Source: Curtobacterium sp. GC_Cur_3
GTDB taxonomy: Bacteria; Actinomycetota; Actinomycetes; Actinomycetales; Microbacteriaceae
Direction: 5' to 3'
Length of the DNA stretch: 64,000 bases
Assembly (NCBI RefSeq): GCF_026544205.1
Contig: NZ_JALNUI010000022.1
Span: forward strand, 1-64,000
The notes below the pieces were generated by a model. That model did not search any database, was not told where the DNA came from, and saw only the letters and a list, made by a program, of their open reading frames with translations. How positions within the stretch are numbered: position 1 is the first letter of the stretch; every line of letters starts with the position of its first letter. Shown piece by piece: positions 28,122 through 40,307 of this stretch. The position numbers and the translations under genes were made by a program.

Positions 28122-28165
28122 CAGACGGGAGGCCCGGTGCCAGCTGGCACCGAGCCTCCCGTCTG
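28122..28165. repeat. GGAGGC-family palindrome, bidirectional terminator
   Basis: Two 22-base arms (cagacgggaggcccggtgcc... and ...ggcaccgagcctcccgtctg) meet without a spacer, with one imperfect pair. It lies 31 bases past one stop (28090) and 15 bases before the other (28181) of two convergent genes, and is nearly identical to the palindrome at 17803. Confidence 0.8.
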
Positions 28166-28180
28166 CGGAGATGGTCGGGA

Positions 28181-30961
<2,781 letters not shown>

Positions 30962-31065
30962 GTGAACTCCTTACGGTTCGTCGCGCGCGGTCGGCGCGTC
31001 CGAACAGCCAGTCATGCTAGCAACCCGCCCGAGCCCTGTGCTGTGAGGAACGCCGACAGAACACA

Positions 31066-31099
31066 GGTGTGCGCGGCCCCCGAACGGGCCGCGCACACC
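31066..31099 (-). terminator. Terminator after hpf
   Basis: A perfect 14-bp stem, ggtgtgcgcggccc (31066-31079) and gggccgcgcacacc (31086-31099), with a six-base loop, lies 19 bases past the hpf stop. It separates hpf from secA. Confidence 0.8.
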
Positions 31100-31118
31100 G
31101 GGGTGGTCCCTCGGACGC

Positions 31119-31835
31119 TCAGGCGAGCGCGGCCGCGGGCTCCGTCTGCGTGGCGTCGTCGGCCGCTGCGTCGGTGCTGGCGGCGTCGGTGCCGTCGAGT
31201 CCGATCACGCCGTAGTCCCAGCCCTTGCGCCGATAGACGACGCTCGGACGGTGGGTCTCCGCGTCGACGAACAGGTAGAAGTCGTGTCCGACGAGCTCCA
31301 TGAAGTAGAGCGCGTCGTCGACGGTCATCGGCTCGGCGGTGAAGACCTTCTCGCGGATGACGACGGGCGAGTAGACCTCGTCCTCTTCCTCGTGGGGCTC
31401 CTCGGTCACGACCGGGATCGCCCCGGTGGCGACGTCCTCGATGAGCTTGCCGTCGGCCGGCACGACGTCCATGCCGTCGAACGCGGACCCTGCCGCCTCG
31501 GCGACGGAGGTCGGGCGGTGACGACCGCGGTGCACCTTGCGGCGGTCACGGGCCCGGCGGAGACGCTCCATGATCCGGGCGAAGGCGAGGTCGAACGCCG
31601 CGTACTTGTCCGACGCGGCGGACTCGGCCCGCACGAGGGGTCCCGGGCCGATGAGCGTCAGTTCGACGCGGTCCTCACCCTGACCGCCCCCGCTCTTCTC
31701 GTTGTGTCGGCTGATCCGCACCTCGAAGGCGAGTGCGCGATCGGCGAGCACGTCGATCTTGTCGGACTTCTGCTCGACGTAGGTACGGAATCGGTCGGTG
31801 ACCCCGACGTTCCGGCCTGTGATCGTCACGTCCAT
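31119..31835 (-). CDS. hpf: Long-form ribosome hibernation promoting factor
   Basis: A 238-residue long HPF that inactivates and dimerises 70S ribosomes in stationary phase. The N-terminal S30AE domain spans about 1-105 (MDVTITGRNVGVTDRFRTYV, then FDLAFARIMERLRRARDRRKVH). A linker of about 65 residues follows, and the C-terminal dimerisation domain lies at about 165-225 (VVIREKVFTAEPMTVDDAL, FYLFVDAETHRPSVVYRRKGWDYGVI). The second ATG, at 31835, is chosen because GGGAG precedes it by six bases. The gene order comF-hpf-secA matches mycobacteria. Confidence 0.93.
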   Translation of the reverse strand: MDVTITGRNVGVTDRFRTYVEQKSDKIDVLADRALAFEVRISRHNEKSGGGQGEDRVELTLIGPGPLVRAESAASDKYAAFDLAFARIMERLRRARDRRKVHRGRHRPTSVAEAAGSAFDGMDVVPADGKLIEDVATGAIPVVTEEPHEEEDEVYSPVVIREKVFTAEPMTVDDALYFMELVGHDFYLFVDAETHRPSVVYRRKGWDYGVIGLDGTDAASTDAAADDATQTEPAAALA

Positions 31836-32001
31836 GGCGGCTCCCATCGCTGAGTCGGCGCGTCACCTGCTTCCGGCGAACTCCGACGCCTTGCCAGGGA
31901 CGCTAGACCCGCCGGTGGACCCGTGTCACCGGGAGCGGGCGCGTCGTGCCGGACACCCACCGGATGCACAGAGGACACCGGGCGTTCACCCGAGGTCGTC
32001 G

Positions 32002-32664
32002 TCATGCCTCGACGCTCGCCGTCGCGACGCACCGCACCACCCGGCCCCCGGCGGCCCGGACGGCGCGGACGGCCTCGGCCATCGTCACGCCGGTCGTGAC
32101 GACGTCGTCGACGAGGACGACGGCCCGGCCCTCCACCCGGACGGCGCGGAGCGTGCCGACCGTGGCGGCGACCCGTTCCAGGGCCGTGCGCTCCTTCTGG
32201 CCGGCACCGGCACGCAGCCGACTCGCGGGCGCAGGGACACGGCGCAACCGCCCCGTCCCCCGGACCCCGCCGCGCGCGAGCAGGAGCACCACGGTGTCGA
32301 AGCCCCGCCGACGGCGACCGCGGGGAGACGGCGGGACCCGGAGGACGACCGTGCCCGGAGGTGCGTCGGCGAGCGCCTGACGCACCAGCGCGGCGGTCCG
32401 GTGACCGAGCGGGCCGGCGACGTCGACACGGCCGCGCAGCTTGAGCTCGAGGAGCAGGGTGCGGACGAGGCCCTCGTACTCGAAGGCGGCGTCGAGGCGC
32501 ACCCCGCCGACGAGCCGGACCCGCTGCGGCCGTTCGTCGAGCGCGGCACGGCAGGACCGGCAGAGGGCGCGGTCGGGCGCGTCGCAGCCGAGACAGGCGA
32601 CGGGGAGGAACAGGGCGAGGACGGCGACGAGTGCGTCGCGCCAGGGGTGTGGAGCCGGGGTCAT
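32002..32664 (-). CDS. ComF-family phosphoribosyltransferase-like protein
   Basis: A 220-residue ComF-type protein. An N-terminal zinc-finger-like cluster C24, C27, C35, C38 (VACLGCDAPDRALCRSC) is followed by a type I phosphoribosyltransferase domain. RVPPSPRGRRRRGFD and the PRPP-binding loop VVLVDDVVTTGVTM are visible. ComF participates in DNA uptake in competent bacteria, but in actinobacteria without known competence the role is unclear. A GAGGAT sequence six bases before the ATG resembles a leaderless -10. The genomic position between lpqB and hpf equals Rv3242c. Confidence 0.85.
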   Translation of the reverse strand: MTPAPHPWRDALVAVLALFLPVACLGCDAPDRALCRSCRAALDERPQRVRLVGGVRLDAAFEYEGLVRTLLLELKLRGRVDVAGPLGHRTAALVRQALADAPPGTVVLRVPPSPRGRRRRGFDTVVLLLARGGVRGTGRLRRVPAPASRLRAGAGQKERTALERVAATVGTLRAVRVEGRAVVLVDDVVTTGVTMAEAVRAVRAAGGRVVRCVATASVEA

Positions 32665-32793
32665 GGGGCGATCCTCGCGGCGGGAGGGCGCCGGGCGGGG
32701 GCCGTCGTCGGGGACGGTGGAGGGCCTCCCGGCCGGGGCGCCTGTGGAGGAACGGCGAGCGCCGCACGACCGGACGCGCCGACCGGGACTCCG

Positions 32794-34515
32794 TCAGCGC
32801 TGGACGCCGAGCACCGACGCCGAGACCCCGGTGCGGTCCCACCCGCCGCCGGTGGACTGCACGACCTGGCCGTCCCGCATCCGCAGGAGCAACGAGTGCG
32901 CGCTGCCACCGACGATCTGCGTCGCCTCGTCCTCCGGCCGCTGGAGGGCCGTTGACTGCCCGCCGATGGTGGCGCGGACGACGCTCGGGCCGCTCGTCGT
33001 CTGCCCGAGCGAGGCGACGTCGAGGTCGCTCACCCACGTGGCTCCGAGTGCCTCGCCGTCGGCGGACTGGAGCCGCACCGGCGCTCCGAGTGCCGTCGGG
33101 GAGCGGTCCGAGTCGCGGATGATCGCCATCACGTAGAGCGCGGCTCCGGCACCGGTGTCCACGAGGGCGAGGGCCCTGGTGGAGTCGCGGGACACCTGGA
33201 AGGAGACCAGGTCGCCGTCCGGCAGCGTCGACGCGACCGCGTGGGAGTCGCCGGCGAAGCCGTAGGCCGTGATCTTCCTGGTGTCCTTCGCGGTCCCCAC
33301 CCACACGAAGCCCGCGTCGTCCACGGACGGGTCGACGAACCCGTCCCCGGCGACGATGCGCAGCGGCCGTTTGCCGTTCTTGATCGTCCACACGCCGTCC
33401 GCGTTGCCGAACGCGGCGTCCGAGCCGGAGGCGGTCAGCGACAGCGACGTCGGGTCGAGGCGGCTGATCGCGGTCCCGAGGCCGTTGCCGAGCGCGGAGA
33501 CGTCGCCGCTGCCGGGCGTGGCGAACCCGACGGTGCCGCCGTCCACGACGAGGGGGCGCGGGTCGACGTCGGGGTCCACGACGGCGCTCGTGCCGCTCGA
33601 GTCCGGCACCGAGAAGCTGGCTCCCTCGATGGTCATCGTGATCGAGGAGATGGTCGCGACCGTCGACAGGGACCGGGCCAGCTGCTCCCGCATCCGCACC
33701 TTGTCGACGGTGGTGGCCCGGAGCGCGTCGCTCGACAGGTCCACCTGGGCGCTGCCGTTGTCGACCGTGACGGCGTTCAGCGAGAGCTGCGTGCCCTCGG
33801 GGAACGAGGACACCACGGCGCCCTTCAGCCAGTCGGCCGGTCCGGCGAGCAGGGCGCTCACGATCCGGGTGCTCGTGGAGGAGCGAGCCAGGAACCAGCG
33901 CTCGTCGGGGACGAGGAAGCGGTAGGTGGGGTCGTAGAAGTACAGCGCGTGCGCCTGGAACACCTGCTCGAAGCTGACCGGCGTCAGGATGATCCCGTCG
34001 GGCGCGTAGCTGATGCGCCACTCGCCGTCCTCCTTGACGAACTGGAAGGTCAGCGTGGACGAGGTGGGGCGGACCGCCTGGGTGTACTCGCCGTCGCTGT
34101 CGACGGTCGCGCTCGCCGTCAGCGTGTACGTGAGCTCGCGGGTGCCGGTGCGGTCGACGTCGCCGGCGCCCTGCCGGACGGTGACGCTCTGGCGCGGGTT
34201 CCACTTCTGCGCGAAGGAGCCGCTGAGGAACTCGCGGGCGATGGCGTAGTTGTCCTGGGCGCCGGTCGCGGCCTCGATGAACTGCTGGAGGATCGTGTCC
34301 TGCGCCGAGCCCTTCTCCGGTCCGCTCGGGCGGTAGTCGACGCCGGACACGGTGTCGTCCTTGAGGTCCTGGCCGCTCCGCACCGGACCGCCGGTGGGGA
34401 TGGCGGCGCAGGCGGTGAGCGCGACGAGGGTCAGCGTGGCGAGCGCGACGGCGAGCAGCCCGCGGGGCGTGCGTCGCCGCGGGCCGCGTGGTGTGATCGC
34501 GGTGGTCCTGGTCAT
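32794..34515 (-). CDS. lpqB: Lipoprotein LpqB of the MtrAB system
   Basis: A 573-residue lipoprotein that interacts with the sensor MtrB outside the membrane and tunes MtrAB signalling. It has a basic N-terminus, a hydrophobic stretch and lipobox LTAC with lipidation at C36. A GerMN-type domain lies at about 55-330 (including EFLSGSFAQKWNPRQSV and YDPTYRFLVPDERWF), and a C-terminal beta-propeller-like half follows (FGNADGVWTIKNGKRPLRIV, DAGFVWVGTAKDTRKI). The ATG overlaps the mtrB stop by four bases, so mtrA-mtrB-lpqB is one coupled operon. Confidence 0.93.
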   Translation of the reverse strand: MTRTTAITPRGPRRRTPRGLLAVALATLTLVALTACAAIPTGGPVRSGQDLKDDTVSGVDYRPSGPEKGSAQDTILQQFIEAATGAQDNYAIAREFLSGSFAQKWNPRQSVTVRQGAGDVDRTGTRELTYTLTASATVDSDGEYTQAVRPTSSTLTFQFVKEDGEWRISYAPDGIILTPVSFEQVFQAHALYFYDPTYRFLVPDERWFLARSSTSTRIVSALLAGPADWLKGAVVSSFPEGTQLSLNAVTVDNGSAQVDLSSDALRATTVDKVRMREQLARSLSTVATISSITMTIEGASFSVPDSSGTSAVVDPDVDPRPLVVDGGTVGFATPGSGDVSALGNGLGTAISRLDPTSLSLTASGSDAAFGNADGVWTIKNGKRPLRIVAGDGFVDPSVDDAGFVWVGTAKDTRKITAYGFAGDSHAVASTLPDGDLVSFQVSRDSTRALALVDTGAGAALYVMAIIRDSDRSPTALGAPVRLQSADGEALGATWVSDLDVASLGQTTSGPSVVRATIGGQSTALQRPEDEATQIVGGSAHSLLLRMRDGQVVQSTGGGWDRTGVSASVLGVQR

Positions 34516-36173
34516 CGGGTGCCTCCTCCGCGTGGGCCGTCGTAGTGCTCGTCGAGTTCGGGGAGCGGGATGGCCGACGTGGCCGTGGCCTCCTGCCCGC
34601 GACGTGGGACGGTGAGCACGAACGCCGACCCCTCGCCCGGTCGGGACCACACGTCGATGCGGCCACCGTGCAGGTTCGCGTCGCCGAGGCTGATCGCCAG
34701 GCCGAGGCCCGTGCCGCCGATGGTGCGCTTGCGGCTGGGGTCCGCACGCCAGAACCGGTCGAACACCCGGGCGGTGTCCTCCGGGGGCATCCCGACGCCG
34801 TGGTCCCGCACGGCGATCGCGACGGTCCTGGCGTCGCTGTCGACGACGACGTGCACGGGCTTGCCGTCCCCGTGCTCGACGGCGTTGCCGACGAGGTTGC
34901 GCAGGATCCGTCGGATGCGCCGGCCGTCGAGCTGCATGGTGGTGTGGCCGCCGGGGGTCGCGAGGACGAGATCGACGCCGGCGCGCTCGGCGAGCGGTCG
35001 GAACTCGTCGACGATGTCGGCGGTCAGCGACGCCGGCACGACGGGCTCCGTCTCGAGCTCGACGGCCTGCGCGTCGTAGCGGGAGATCTCGAGGAGGTCG
35101 GACAGGAGCAGCTCGAAGCGGTCGATCTGGTCGTGGAGGAGCTCGGCGGAGCGTCCGACGGCGGGTTCGAAGGCGTGCCGGGCGTCGTAGAGCACGTCAC
35201 CGGCGAGGCGGATCGTGGTGAGCGGCGTGCGCAGCTCGTGGGAGACGTCGGAGACGAAGCGCTGCTGTACCCGGGAGAGCTCGGCGAGCTGGGTGATCTG
35301 CCGGCTGACGGCGTCCGCCATCCCGTTGAAGCTCCGCGCGAGGGTGGCGACGTCGTCCTGCCCCTTCACCGGGATGCGTTCGTCGAGCCGTCCGGAGGCG
35401 ATCTTCCGGCTCGTCTCCGCCGCACCGCGGATCGGCACCACGACGAGCCGGACGACGAGCGACGTGACCAGGGCGATGAGCACGATGAGCGCGACACCAC
35501 CGATCGAGAGCGTCTGCGACACGAAGTCGAGGGTCTGCTGGGCGTCGGAGAGGTCGTAGACCAGGTAGAGCTCGTACTGGCCGGCGCTCGGGATCTGCAG
35601 CGTCGACCCGACGGCGAGTCCCGGCTGTCGGCGGCCGTCGTCGTCGAGGCGCACGGCCTGCAGGCTGAGCTTGCCGCTGTTCTTCGCCACCTCTTTGCGG
35701 AGCTCGTCGGTGATGACGGCGTCCGGGAAGTCCTGGCTGGCGAGGTTCTGCAGCGTCTGCGGACCCGAGGACCTGGGCGACCGCTCGATCGCGATGCTCG
35801 TGCCGCCGGGGCTCGTCGTATTCGACAGGATCGCGCGCTGCGCCTCGTTCTGCAGGGTCTCGAGCTCGGACTGGTTGTTGTCCTCGGCCGCGGTGGCCGC
35901 GTCGAAGATGCCCTGCGCGACGTTCGTGGCCCTGGCCGACTCGGCCTCGATCTGGTCGCGACGCTGCGAGTAGACGTTGCTCGAGATGCTCAGCATCACC
36001 GCGGTGCCGATGATCGCGACGGCGAGTCCGGTGGTGGTGACCGTGATGGCCACCGACCGGAACATCAGCGAGCGCCGCCAGAAGAACGCGATGCCCCGCC
36101 AGCCCCGCCTGGCCCACGCCCGGAGCCGTCGACGCGCCCGCGACAGGGACGGCTGCCCGGACGAGCTGGGCAC
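34512..36173 (-). CDS. mtrB: Sensor histidine kinase MtrB
   Basis: A 553-residue membrane sensor kinase for MtrA. There are two membrane segments (about 40-63 and 224-247) with an extracytoplasmic domain between them, then a HAMP domain (about 240-300). The phospho-acceptor H312 lies in FVSDVSHELRTPLTT; N-box RILRNLVGNAVEHG and G-boxes VRDHGVGMPPED and IGGTGLGLAISLGDANLHGG follow. The GTG at 36173, five bases after the mtrA stop and preceded by GGGGGAG, is the start. MtrAB controls wall metabolism and division genes in actinobacteria. Confidence 0.95.
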   Translation of the reverse strand: MPSSSGQPSLSRARRRLRAWARRGWRGIAFFWRRSLMFRSVAITVTTTGLAVAIIGTAVMLSISSNVYSQRRDQIEAESARATNVAQGIFDAATAAEDNNQSELETLQNEAQRAILSNTTSPGGTSIAIERSPRSSGPQTLQNLASQDFPDAVITDELRKEVAKNSGKLSLQAVRLDDDGRRQPGLAVGSTLQIPSAGQYELYLVYDLSDAQQTLDFVSQTLSIGGVALIVLIALVTSLVVRLVVVPIRGAAETSRKIASGRLDERIPVKGQDDVATLARSFNGMADAVSRQITQLAELSRVQQRFVSDVSHELRTPLTTIRLAGDVLYDARHAFEPAVGRSAELLHDQIDRFELLLSDLLEISRYDAQAVELETEPVVPASLTADIVDEFRPLAERAGVDLVLATPGGHTTMQLDGRRIRRILRNLVGNAVEHGDGKPVHVVVDSDARTVAIAVRDHGVGMPPEDTARVFDRFWRADPSRKRTIGGTGLGLAISLGDANLHGGRIDVWSRPGEGSAFVLTVPRRGQEATATSAIPLPELDEHYDGPRGGGTR

Positions 36174-36178
36174 GGTGC

Positions 36179-36853
36179 TCAGGCTCCCCCGGCGCGGTAG
36201 CCGACGCCGCGGACGGTGGTCACGATGCGCGGCGCGTCGGGGTCGTGCTCGATCTTCGCGCGGAGCCGCTGCACGTGGACGTTCACCAGGCGGGTGTCGG
36301 CCTTGTAGTGGTAGCCCCACACCTGCTCGAGCAGCATCTCGCGCGTGAAGACCTGGTTCGGCTTCTCGGCGAGGGCCCGCAGCAGGTCGAACTCGAGCGG
36401 GGTCAGTGCGATCACGGCGTCGCCGCGTCGGACCTCGTGGCCGGGGACGTCGACGACCAGGTCGCCGACGTGCAGCACCGTCGCGTCGGAGGCGGTCGGC
36501 CGCAGGCGGGTGCGGATGCGGGCGACGAGCTCCTTCGGGTTGAAGGGCTTCACCACGTAGTCGTCGGCGCCGTTCTCGAGGCCGGCGACGACGTCGGACG
36601 TGTCGCCCTTCGCGGTGAGCATGATGATCGGCGTGCCGCTCTCGGCGCGGATCCGGCGGCACACCTCGATGCCGTCGATGCCCGGGAGCATGACGTCGAG
36701 GAGCACGAGGTCGGGCTTCGTCGCGTGGAAGGCCTCGACGGCGTCGTTGCCGTCACCGCTGAACTCGGGCTCGTAGCCCTCGGCGCGGAGGACGATGCCG
36801 ATCATCTCGGCGAGGGCCTGGTCGTCGTCGACGACGAGGATGCGCGGTGTCAT
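36179..36853 (-). CDS. mtrA: Response regulator MtrA
   Basis: A 224-residue OmpR/PhoB-type regulator. The receiver domain holds the phospho-acceptor D53 (LVLLDVMLPGIDG), conserved T80 and K102 (DDYVVKPFNPKEL), and the winged-helix domain holds TPLEFDLLRALAEKPNQVFTR with the DNA-contact region DTRLVNVHVQRLRAKIE. It is the target of MtrB and the first gene of the mtrAB-lpqB operon. The ATG at 36853 is directly before the first beta strand RILVVDDD. A TATCGT -10 candidate (36908-36913) implies a leader of about 48 bases. Confidence 0.96.
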   Translation of the reverse strand: MTPRILVVDDDQALAEMIGIVLRAEGYEPEFSGDGNDAVEAFHATKPDLVLLDVMLPGIDGIEVCRRIRAESGTPIIMLTAKGDTSDVVAGLENGADDYVVKPFNPKELVARIRTRLRPTASDATVLHVGDLVVDVPGHEVRRGDAVIALTPLEFDLLRALAEKPNQVFTREMLLEQVWGYHYKADTRLVNVHVQRLRAKIEHDPDAPRIVTTVRGVGYRAGGA

Positions 36854-36907
36854 GTGATGTGGACTCCGGGTGGCGTACGGAGGTGCCCGGGCAGGCACCG
36901 TCCGCTC

Positions 36908-36913
36908 ACGATA
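36908..36913 (-). promoter_or_regulatory. Candidate -10 box TATCGT of mtrAB-lpqB
   Basis: TATCGT on the minus strand, about 55 bases before the mtrA ATG, in the region divergent from the membrane-protein gene at 36998. Confidence 0.3.
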
Positions 36914-36997
36914 GCCGAGCCCCCGTCACGCGGGGTTTTCCGCCAGGATGGGGAGGTCCGCGTGTTCCCCGCGCGGCCGACGTGAGGGGGCGGTCCG

Positions 36998-38398
36998 ATG
37001 GCCGGCGATGGATGGCAGACACCAGGGGCGGGCGGGGCCCCTGCCGGTGGGCAGCAGTCCGGTGGGCAGCAGTCGGGTGGGCAGCAGGGTCCTCAGCCAG
37101 GAGGCTCCCGGTACGCCGCCACGCCGCCACCGTCTCCGACGCCCCCGCCTCCAGGACACGGGTCCGGTCCGACACCGCCGTCGCGTCCGGTGATCCCGCT
37201 GCGCCCGCTCGGCCTCGGTGACGTGCTGGCCGGCGCGTTCACGGTGTTCCGCCGGAACGCGCGCGTCCTGCTCCTCTGGAGCCTGCTGCTCTCCGGCGTG
37301 CTCGGACTGGCCTCCACCGTCGCGACGACGCTCGGGCAGCGGTCGCTGCAGGAGCGGATGCTCTCGGCGATCGGCACCGGGACGGGGACCGGGACCGGCT
37401 CCGACGCCGACGCGATCGCCGCGGGCTCGGTGACGCTGTACCTCCTGCTCGCGGTCGGGGTGCCGTTCCTGGCGTTCCTGGCACGCGGGTTCCTCGTCGC
37501 CCCGGTCGCGGTCGACACCGGGCAGCGGGTGCTCGGCCGGCGCGGCACGTTCCGCGGGCTCTGGGCGCTCCTCGAGGGTCGTCGGTTGTCGGTGCTGTGG
37601 TGGATGCTCCTGCAGCTCGCCGCCGGCGCGGTGATCGGTGCGGTGTTCGTGGTCGTGCTGATCGGCTTCTTCGGGGCACTCGGTGCGACGGACACGGCCA
37701 TCGGCGGGTTCTTCCTGGCGCTCCTCGGGCTCGGGCTCGTCTTCGGGCTGCTCGTGGCGTTCTTCACCACCCGGTTCGCGTTCACGGTGCCGACCATCGC
37801 GCTCGAGGGCCGCGGGGTCTTCTCCGCCGCCGCGCAGTCCTGGCGCCTGACCCGCGGGGCCTTCTGGCGGACCTTCGGCATCCTGCTCCTCGTGCAGATC
37901 GCCTTCAGCATCGTGGCCGGCATCGCGAGCACGCCGCTCACCCTCGGCGTCTCGCTGTTCTCGGGCGTGTTCGACCCGCTCGGGCAGACGACGGGGCGCC
38001 CCGGGAGCCTGTCGGCCGGGGCCGTCGTCGCACTCGTGGTCGGCAGCCTCCTGACGATCGCCGTGCAGTGCATCACGGACGTCCTGAGCGCCTCGGTGAC
38101 CACCTTCCTGTCGATCGACCGCCGCATCCGGACAGAAGCGCTCGACCAGCGCATCGCCGCACACCTGGAGACCGGCCAGCCGGCGGACCCGTTCGCCCCC
38201 GCGCAGCCCGTCGCCGAGCGCCCGTGGCCGCAGCAGCCGCAGCAGCCGTGGGGACCGCCGCCCCCGCCGTGGGGACCGCAGCCGCCGCTGGGCCAGCAGC
38301 CACCGCAGTGGGGTGGCCAGCAGCAGCAGCCACCGCAGTGGGGTGGCCAGCAGCAACCGCCGCAGTGGGGTCCGTCACGACCGGACGGGCGGGGATGA
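36998..38398 (+). CDS. Multi-pass membrane protein with Gln/Pro-rich ends
   Basis: A 466-residue protein. The N-terminal 65 residues are Gly/Gln/Pro-rich with GGQQS repeats. Six hydrophobic segments cover about 85-370 and resemble membrane domains of the glycerophosphodiester phosphodiesterase membrane-domain type (PLGLGDVLAGAFTVFRRN, FTVPTIALEGRGVFSAAAQSW, RLTRGAFWRTFGILLLVQI). The C-terminus repeats PPQWGGQQQ three times. No catalytic phosphodiesterase domain is present. It starts a five-gene operon: its stop overlaps the DUF4129 start by four bases. The function is unknown, presumably structural or assembly-related in the MoxR locus. Confidence 0.75.
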   Translation: MAGDGWQTPGAGGAPAGGQQSGGQQSGGQQGPQPGGSRYAATPPPSPTPPPPGHGSGPTPPSRPVIPLRPLGLGDVLAGAFTVFRRNARVLLLWSLLLSGVLGLASTVATTLGQRSLQERMLSAIGTGTGTGTGSDADAIAAGSVTLYLLLAVGVPFLAFLARGFLVAPVAVDTGQRVLGRRGTFRGLWALLEGRRLSVLWWMLLQLAAGAVIGAVFVVVLIGFFGALGATDTAIGGFFLALLGLGLVFGLLVAFFTTRFAFTVPTIALEGRGVFSAAAQSWRLTRGAFWRTFGILLLVQIAFSIVAGIASTPLTLGVSLFSGVFDPLGQTTGRPGSLSAGAVVALVVGSLLTIAVQCITDVLSASVTTFLSIDRRIRTEALDQRIAAHLETGQPADPFAPAQPVAERPWPQQPQQPWGPPPPPWGPQPPLGQQPPQWGGQQQQPPQWGGQQQPPQWGPSRPDGRG

Positions 38399-39036
38399 CG
38401 AGCGTCGACCCCGACCAGGCCCGACGGCTCCTCGAACGGGAGCTCGAGCGCGGCGAGTACAGCGACGCCCACGTGACCTGGTGGGACCGGGCATCGCGGG
38501 ACCTCCTCGAGTGGTTCGGCTCGCTCCGTCCCGGCGGCGTCGGTGGTGTCGGACTCGACCGCACGCTGCTCGTCGTGGCGATCGTGGTGCTCGTCGCGGT
38601 GGTCGTGCTCGTCGTCGTGTCGCGCGGGCTGCCACGGCGCCGCGCCCGGCTCCGGGCCGACGACGTGCGCGGGGTCCTCGACGACGACGACCTGCGCCCG
38701 GCCGCCGCCATCGCCGAGGCCGCCCGCGCCGCCATGCGCGCCGGGGACTGGTCGACCGCCGTGCTCGAGGGCTACCGGGCCGTGGCCCGTGGTCTCGGTG
38801 AGCGCGACCTCGTCCCCGACGTGCCCGGTGCGACCGCCGGGGCGATCGCGGCCCGGGCTTCCCGGCCGTTCCCGACGTTCAGCGACGACCTGCACCGAGC
38901 AGCGACGACGTTCGACGCCGTGCGGTACCTCGGGCTCGACACCGACGAGGCCGCGGCGCGCCAGGTCCTCGACACCGAGCACCGGCTCCGCACGGCCCGA
39001 CCGACCCGCACGGACGTCCCGGCGGTGCCCGCGTGA
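38395..39036 (+). CDS. DUF4129 domain protein
   Basis: A 213-residue single-pass membrane protein: an N-terminal extracytoplasmic part with ARRLLERELERGEYSDAHVTWWDRASRDLLEWF, one membrane helix (about 55-77), and a cytoplasmic DUF4129 domain (AAMRAGDWSTAVLEGYRAVARGLGERDLV, then LHRAATTFDAVRYLG). DUF4129 resembles the C-terminal part of transglutaminase-like membrane proteins and is usually found with MoxR and DUF58. Its ATG and stop both overlap their neighbours by four bases. Confidence 0.85.
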   Translation: MTSVDPDQARRLLERELERGEYSDAHVTWWDRASRDLLEWFGSLRPGGVGGVGLDRTLLVVAIVVLVAVVVLVVVSRGLPRRRARLRADDVRGVLDDDDLRPAAAIAEAARAAMRAGDWSTAVLEGYRAVARGLGERDLVPDVPGATAGAIAARASRPFPTFSDDLHRAATTFDAVRYLGLDTDEAAARQVLDTEHRLRTARPTRTDVPAVPA

Positions 39037-40307
39037 GCGCCACCGCCACCGCGCCTACGCGCACCCCGACGCCGACGCCGGACGGCCAGCGCGAGGGTCG
39101 GCGGTCCCGCGTCGTGTTCTGGGTCGCCATCGTCCTGGTCGGGCTCCTCCTCGCGGCGGTGACGGCGGCGGTCGGCAGCGGTTCCGGCCCCACCGACACC
39201 CCGCTCGATCCCGGGTCGTCGACCGCGAGCGGCTCGAAGGCACTCGTCCGGGTCCTCGAGCAGCGCGGCACCACCGTCGACGTCGTGCGGGACGCCGACC
39301 GGATCGACGGCGACGGCACCGTCCTCGTCGACGACTCCGCCGGCGTGCTCTCCGCGGGCGTCGCCCGGCGCATCGCCCGATCCGCGTCGGACGTCGTGCT
39401 CGTCACCACCGACCCGGGCGTCCTCGAGTCCTTCCGCGTCCGCGCCGAACCGGCCGGCCCCGTCCGGTCCACCGAGCCGGTCTCGACCGCCGCGTGCGGG
39501 ATCCCGGCGGCGCGGACGGCGCGGTCGGTCACCCCGACCGGCTCCGGGTACACGGTGCGGGCGTCGGCCGGCACGCGCTGCGCCCCCGACGGCACCGCCA
39601 GCGCCCGCGTCTGGGGACTCGTCCGCACGGACACCGCCACGGGCACCGTCACCCTCGTCGGCACCACCGCCGCGTTCCGCAACGACACCGTCACGACCGC
39701 AGGGAACGCCTCGCTGGCGCTCGGTCTGCTCGGCGGCGCCGACCACCTGTCCTGGTACGTGCCCCGTGCCGGCAGCACCGACGCCGCACCCTCGCTCGGT
39801 GACCTCGCTCCCCCGTGGGTGCCCAGCGCGATCGGCATGCTCGCCGCGGTGGCCGTCGCCGCGGGCGTCTGGCGCGGGCGTCGCCTGGGCCCGCTCGTCG
39901 TCGAGTCGATGCCCGTCGTGGTCCGCGCCTCGGAGACGACCGAGGGTCGAGCGCGCCTCTACGCCAGGACCCGCGACCGCACCCACGCGCTCGACACCCT
40001 CCGGGTCGCGGCCATCCGACGGGTCGGTCGCACGCTCGGGCTCCCCCGCTCCGCCCACGTCGACGAGGTCGTGCGTCGCGCGGCCGACGCCACCGGCCTG
40101 CCGGTCGCGCAGGTCGGCGCCGTGCTCGTCGGGGGACCGACACCCGACGACCGGGCGCTCGTCGACGGCGTGGCCGCGGTCGACGACCTGGAACGCAGCG
40201 TCCGGCGAGCCGTCGCCGGGGACGCACCACGCGCCTCCCGGCCGGCCGACCCGACCGCCGCCGCACCCACCGACCTGACCGACCCCCGACCAGGAGGACG
40301 ACCGTGA
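39033..40307 (+). CDS. DUF4350 domain membrane protein
   Basis: A 424-residue protein with a membrane helix at about 27-46, an extracytoplasmic domain resembling a glutamine-amidotransferase-like fold (SKALVRVLEQRGTTVDVVRDAD, TVLVDDSAGVLSAGVARRIA, VVLVTTDPGVLESF), a second membrane helix (about 267-285) and a cytoplasmic helical tail. This is the DUF4350 arrangement (Rv3691 in M. tuberculosis). The GTG start lies in the GTGA overlap with the upstream stop. Two cysteines in the outer domain (CGIPAAR and GTRCAPDG) could form a disulfide. Confidence 0.78.
   Translation: MSATATAPTRTPTPTPDGQREGRRSRVVFWVAIVLVGLLLAAVTAAVGSGSGPTDTPLDPGSSTASGSKALVRVLEQRGTTVDVVRDADRIDGDGTVLVDDSAGVLSAGVARRIARSASDVVLVTTDPGVLESFRVRAEPAGPVRSTEPVSTAACGIPAARTARSVTPTGSGYTVRASAGTRCAPDGTASARVWGLVRTDTATGTVTLVGTTAAFRNDTVTTAGNASLALGLLGGADHLSWYVPRAGSTDAAPSLGDLAPPWVPSAIGMLAAVAVAAGVWRGRRLGPLVVESMPVVVRASETTEGRARLYARTRDRTHALDTLRVAAIRRVGRTLGLPRSAHVDEVVRRAADATGLPVAQVGAVLVGGPTPDDRALVDGVAAVDDLERSVRRAVAGDAPRASRPADPTAAAPTDLTDPRPGGRP

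Noticed and set aside
32665-32793. Gene or strong terminator between comF and lpqB
   Set aside because: Only short GC-rich inverted repeats are visible, such as gagggcctcc, and none forms a long stem. No frame with a start signal is present.
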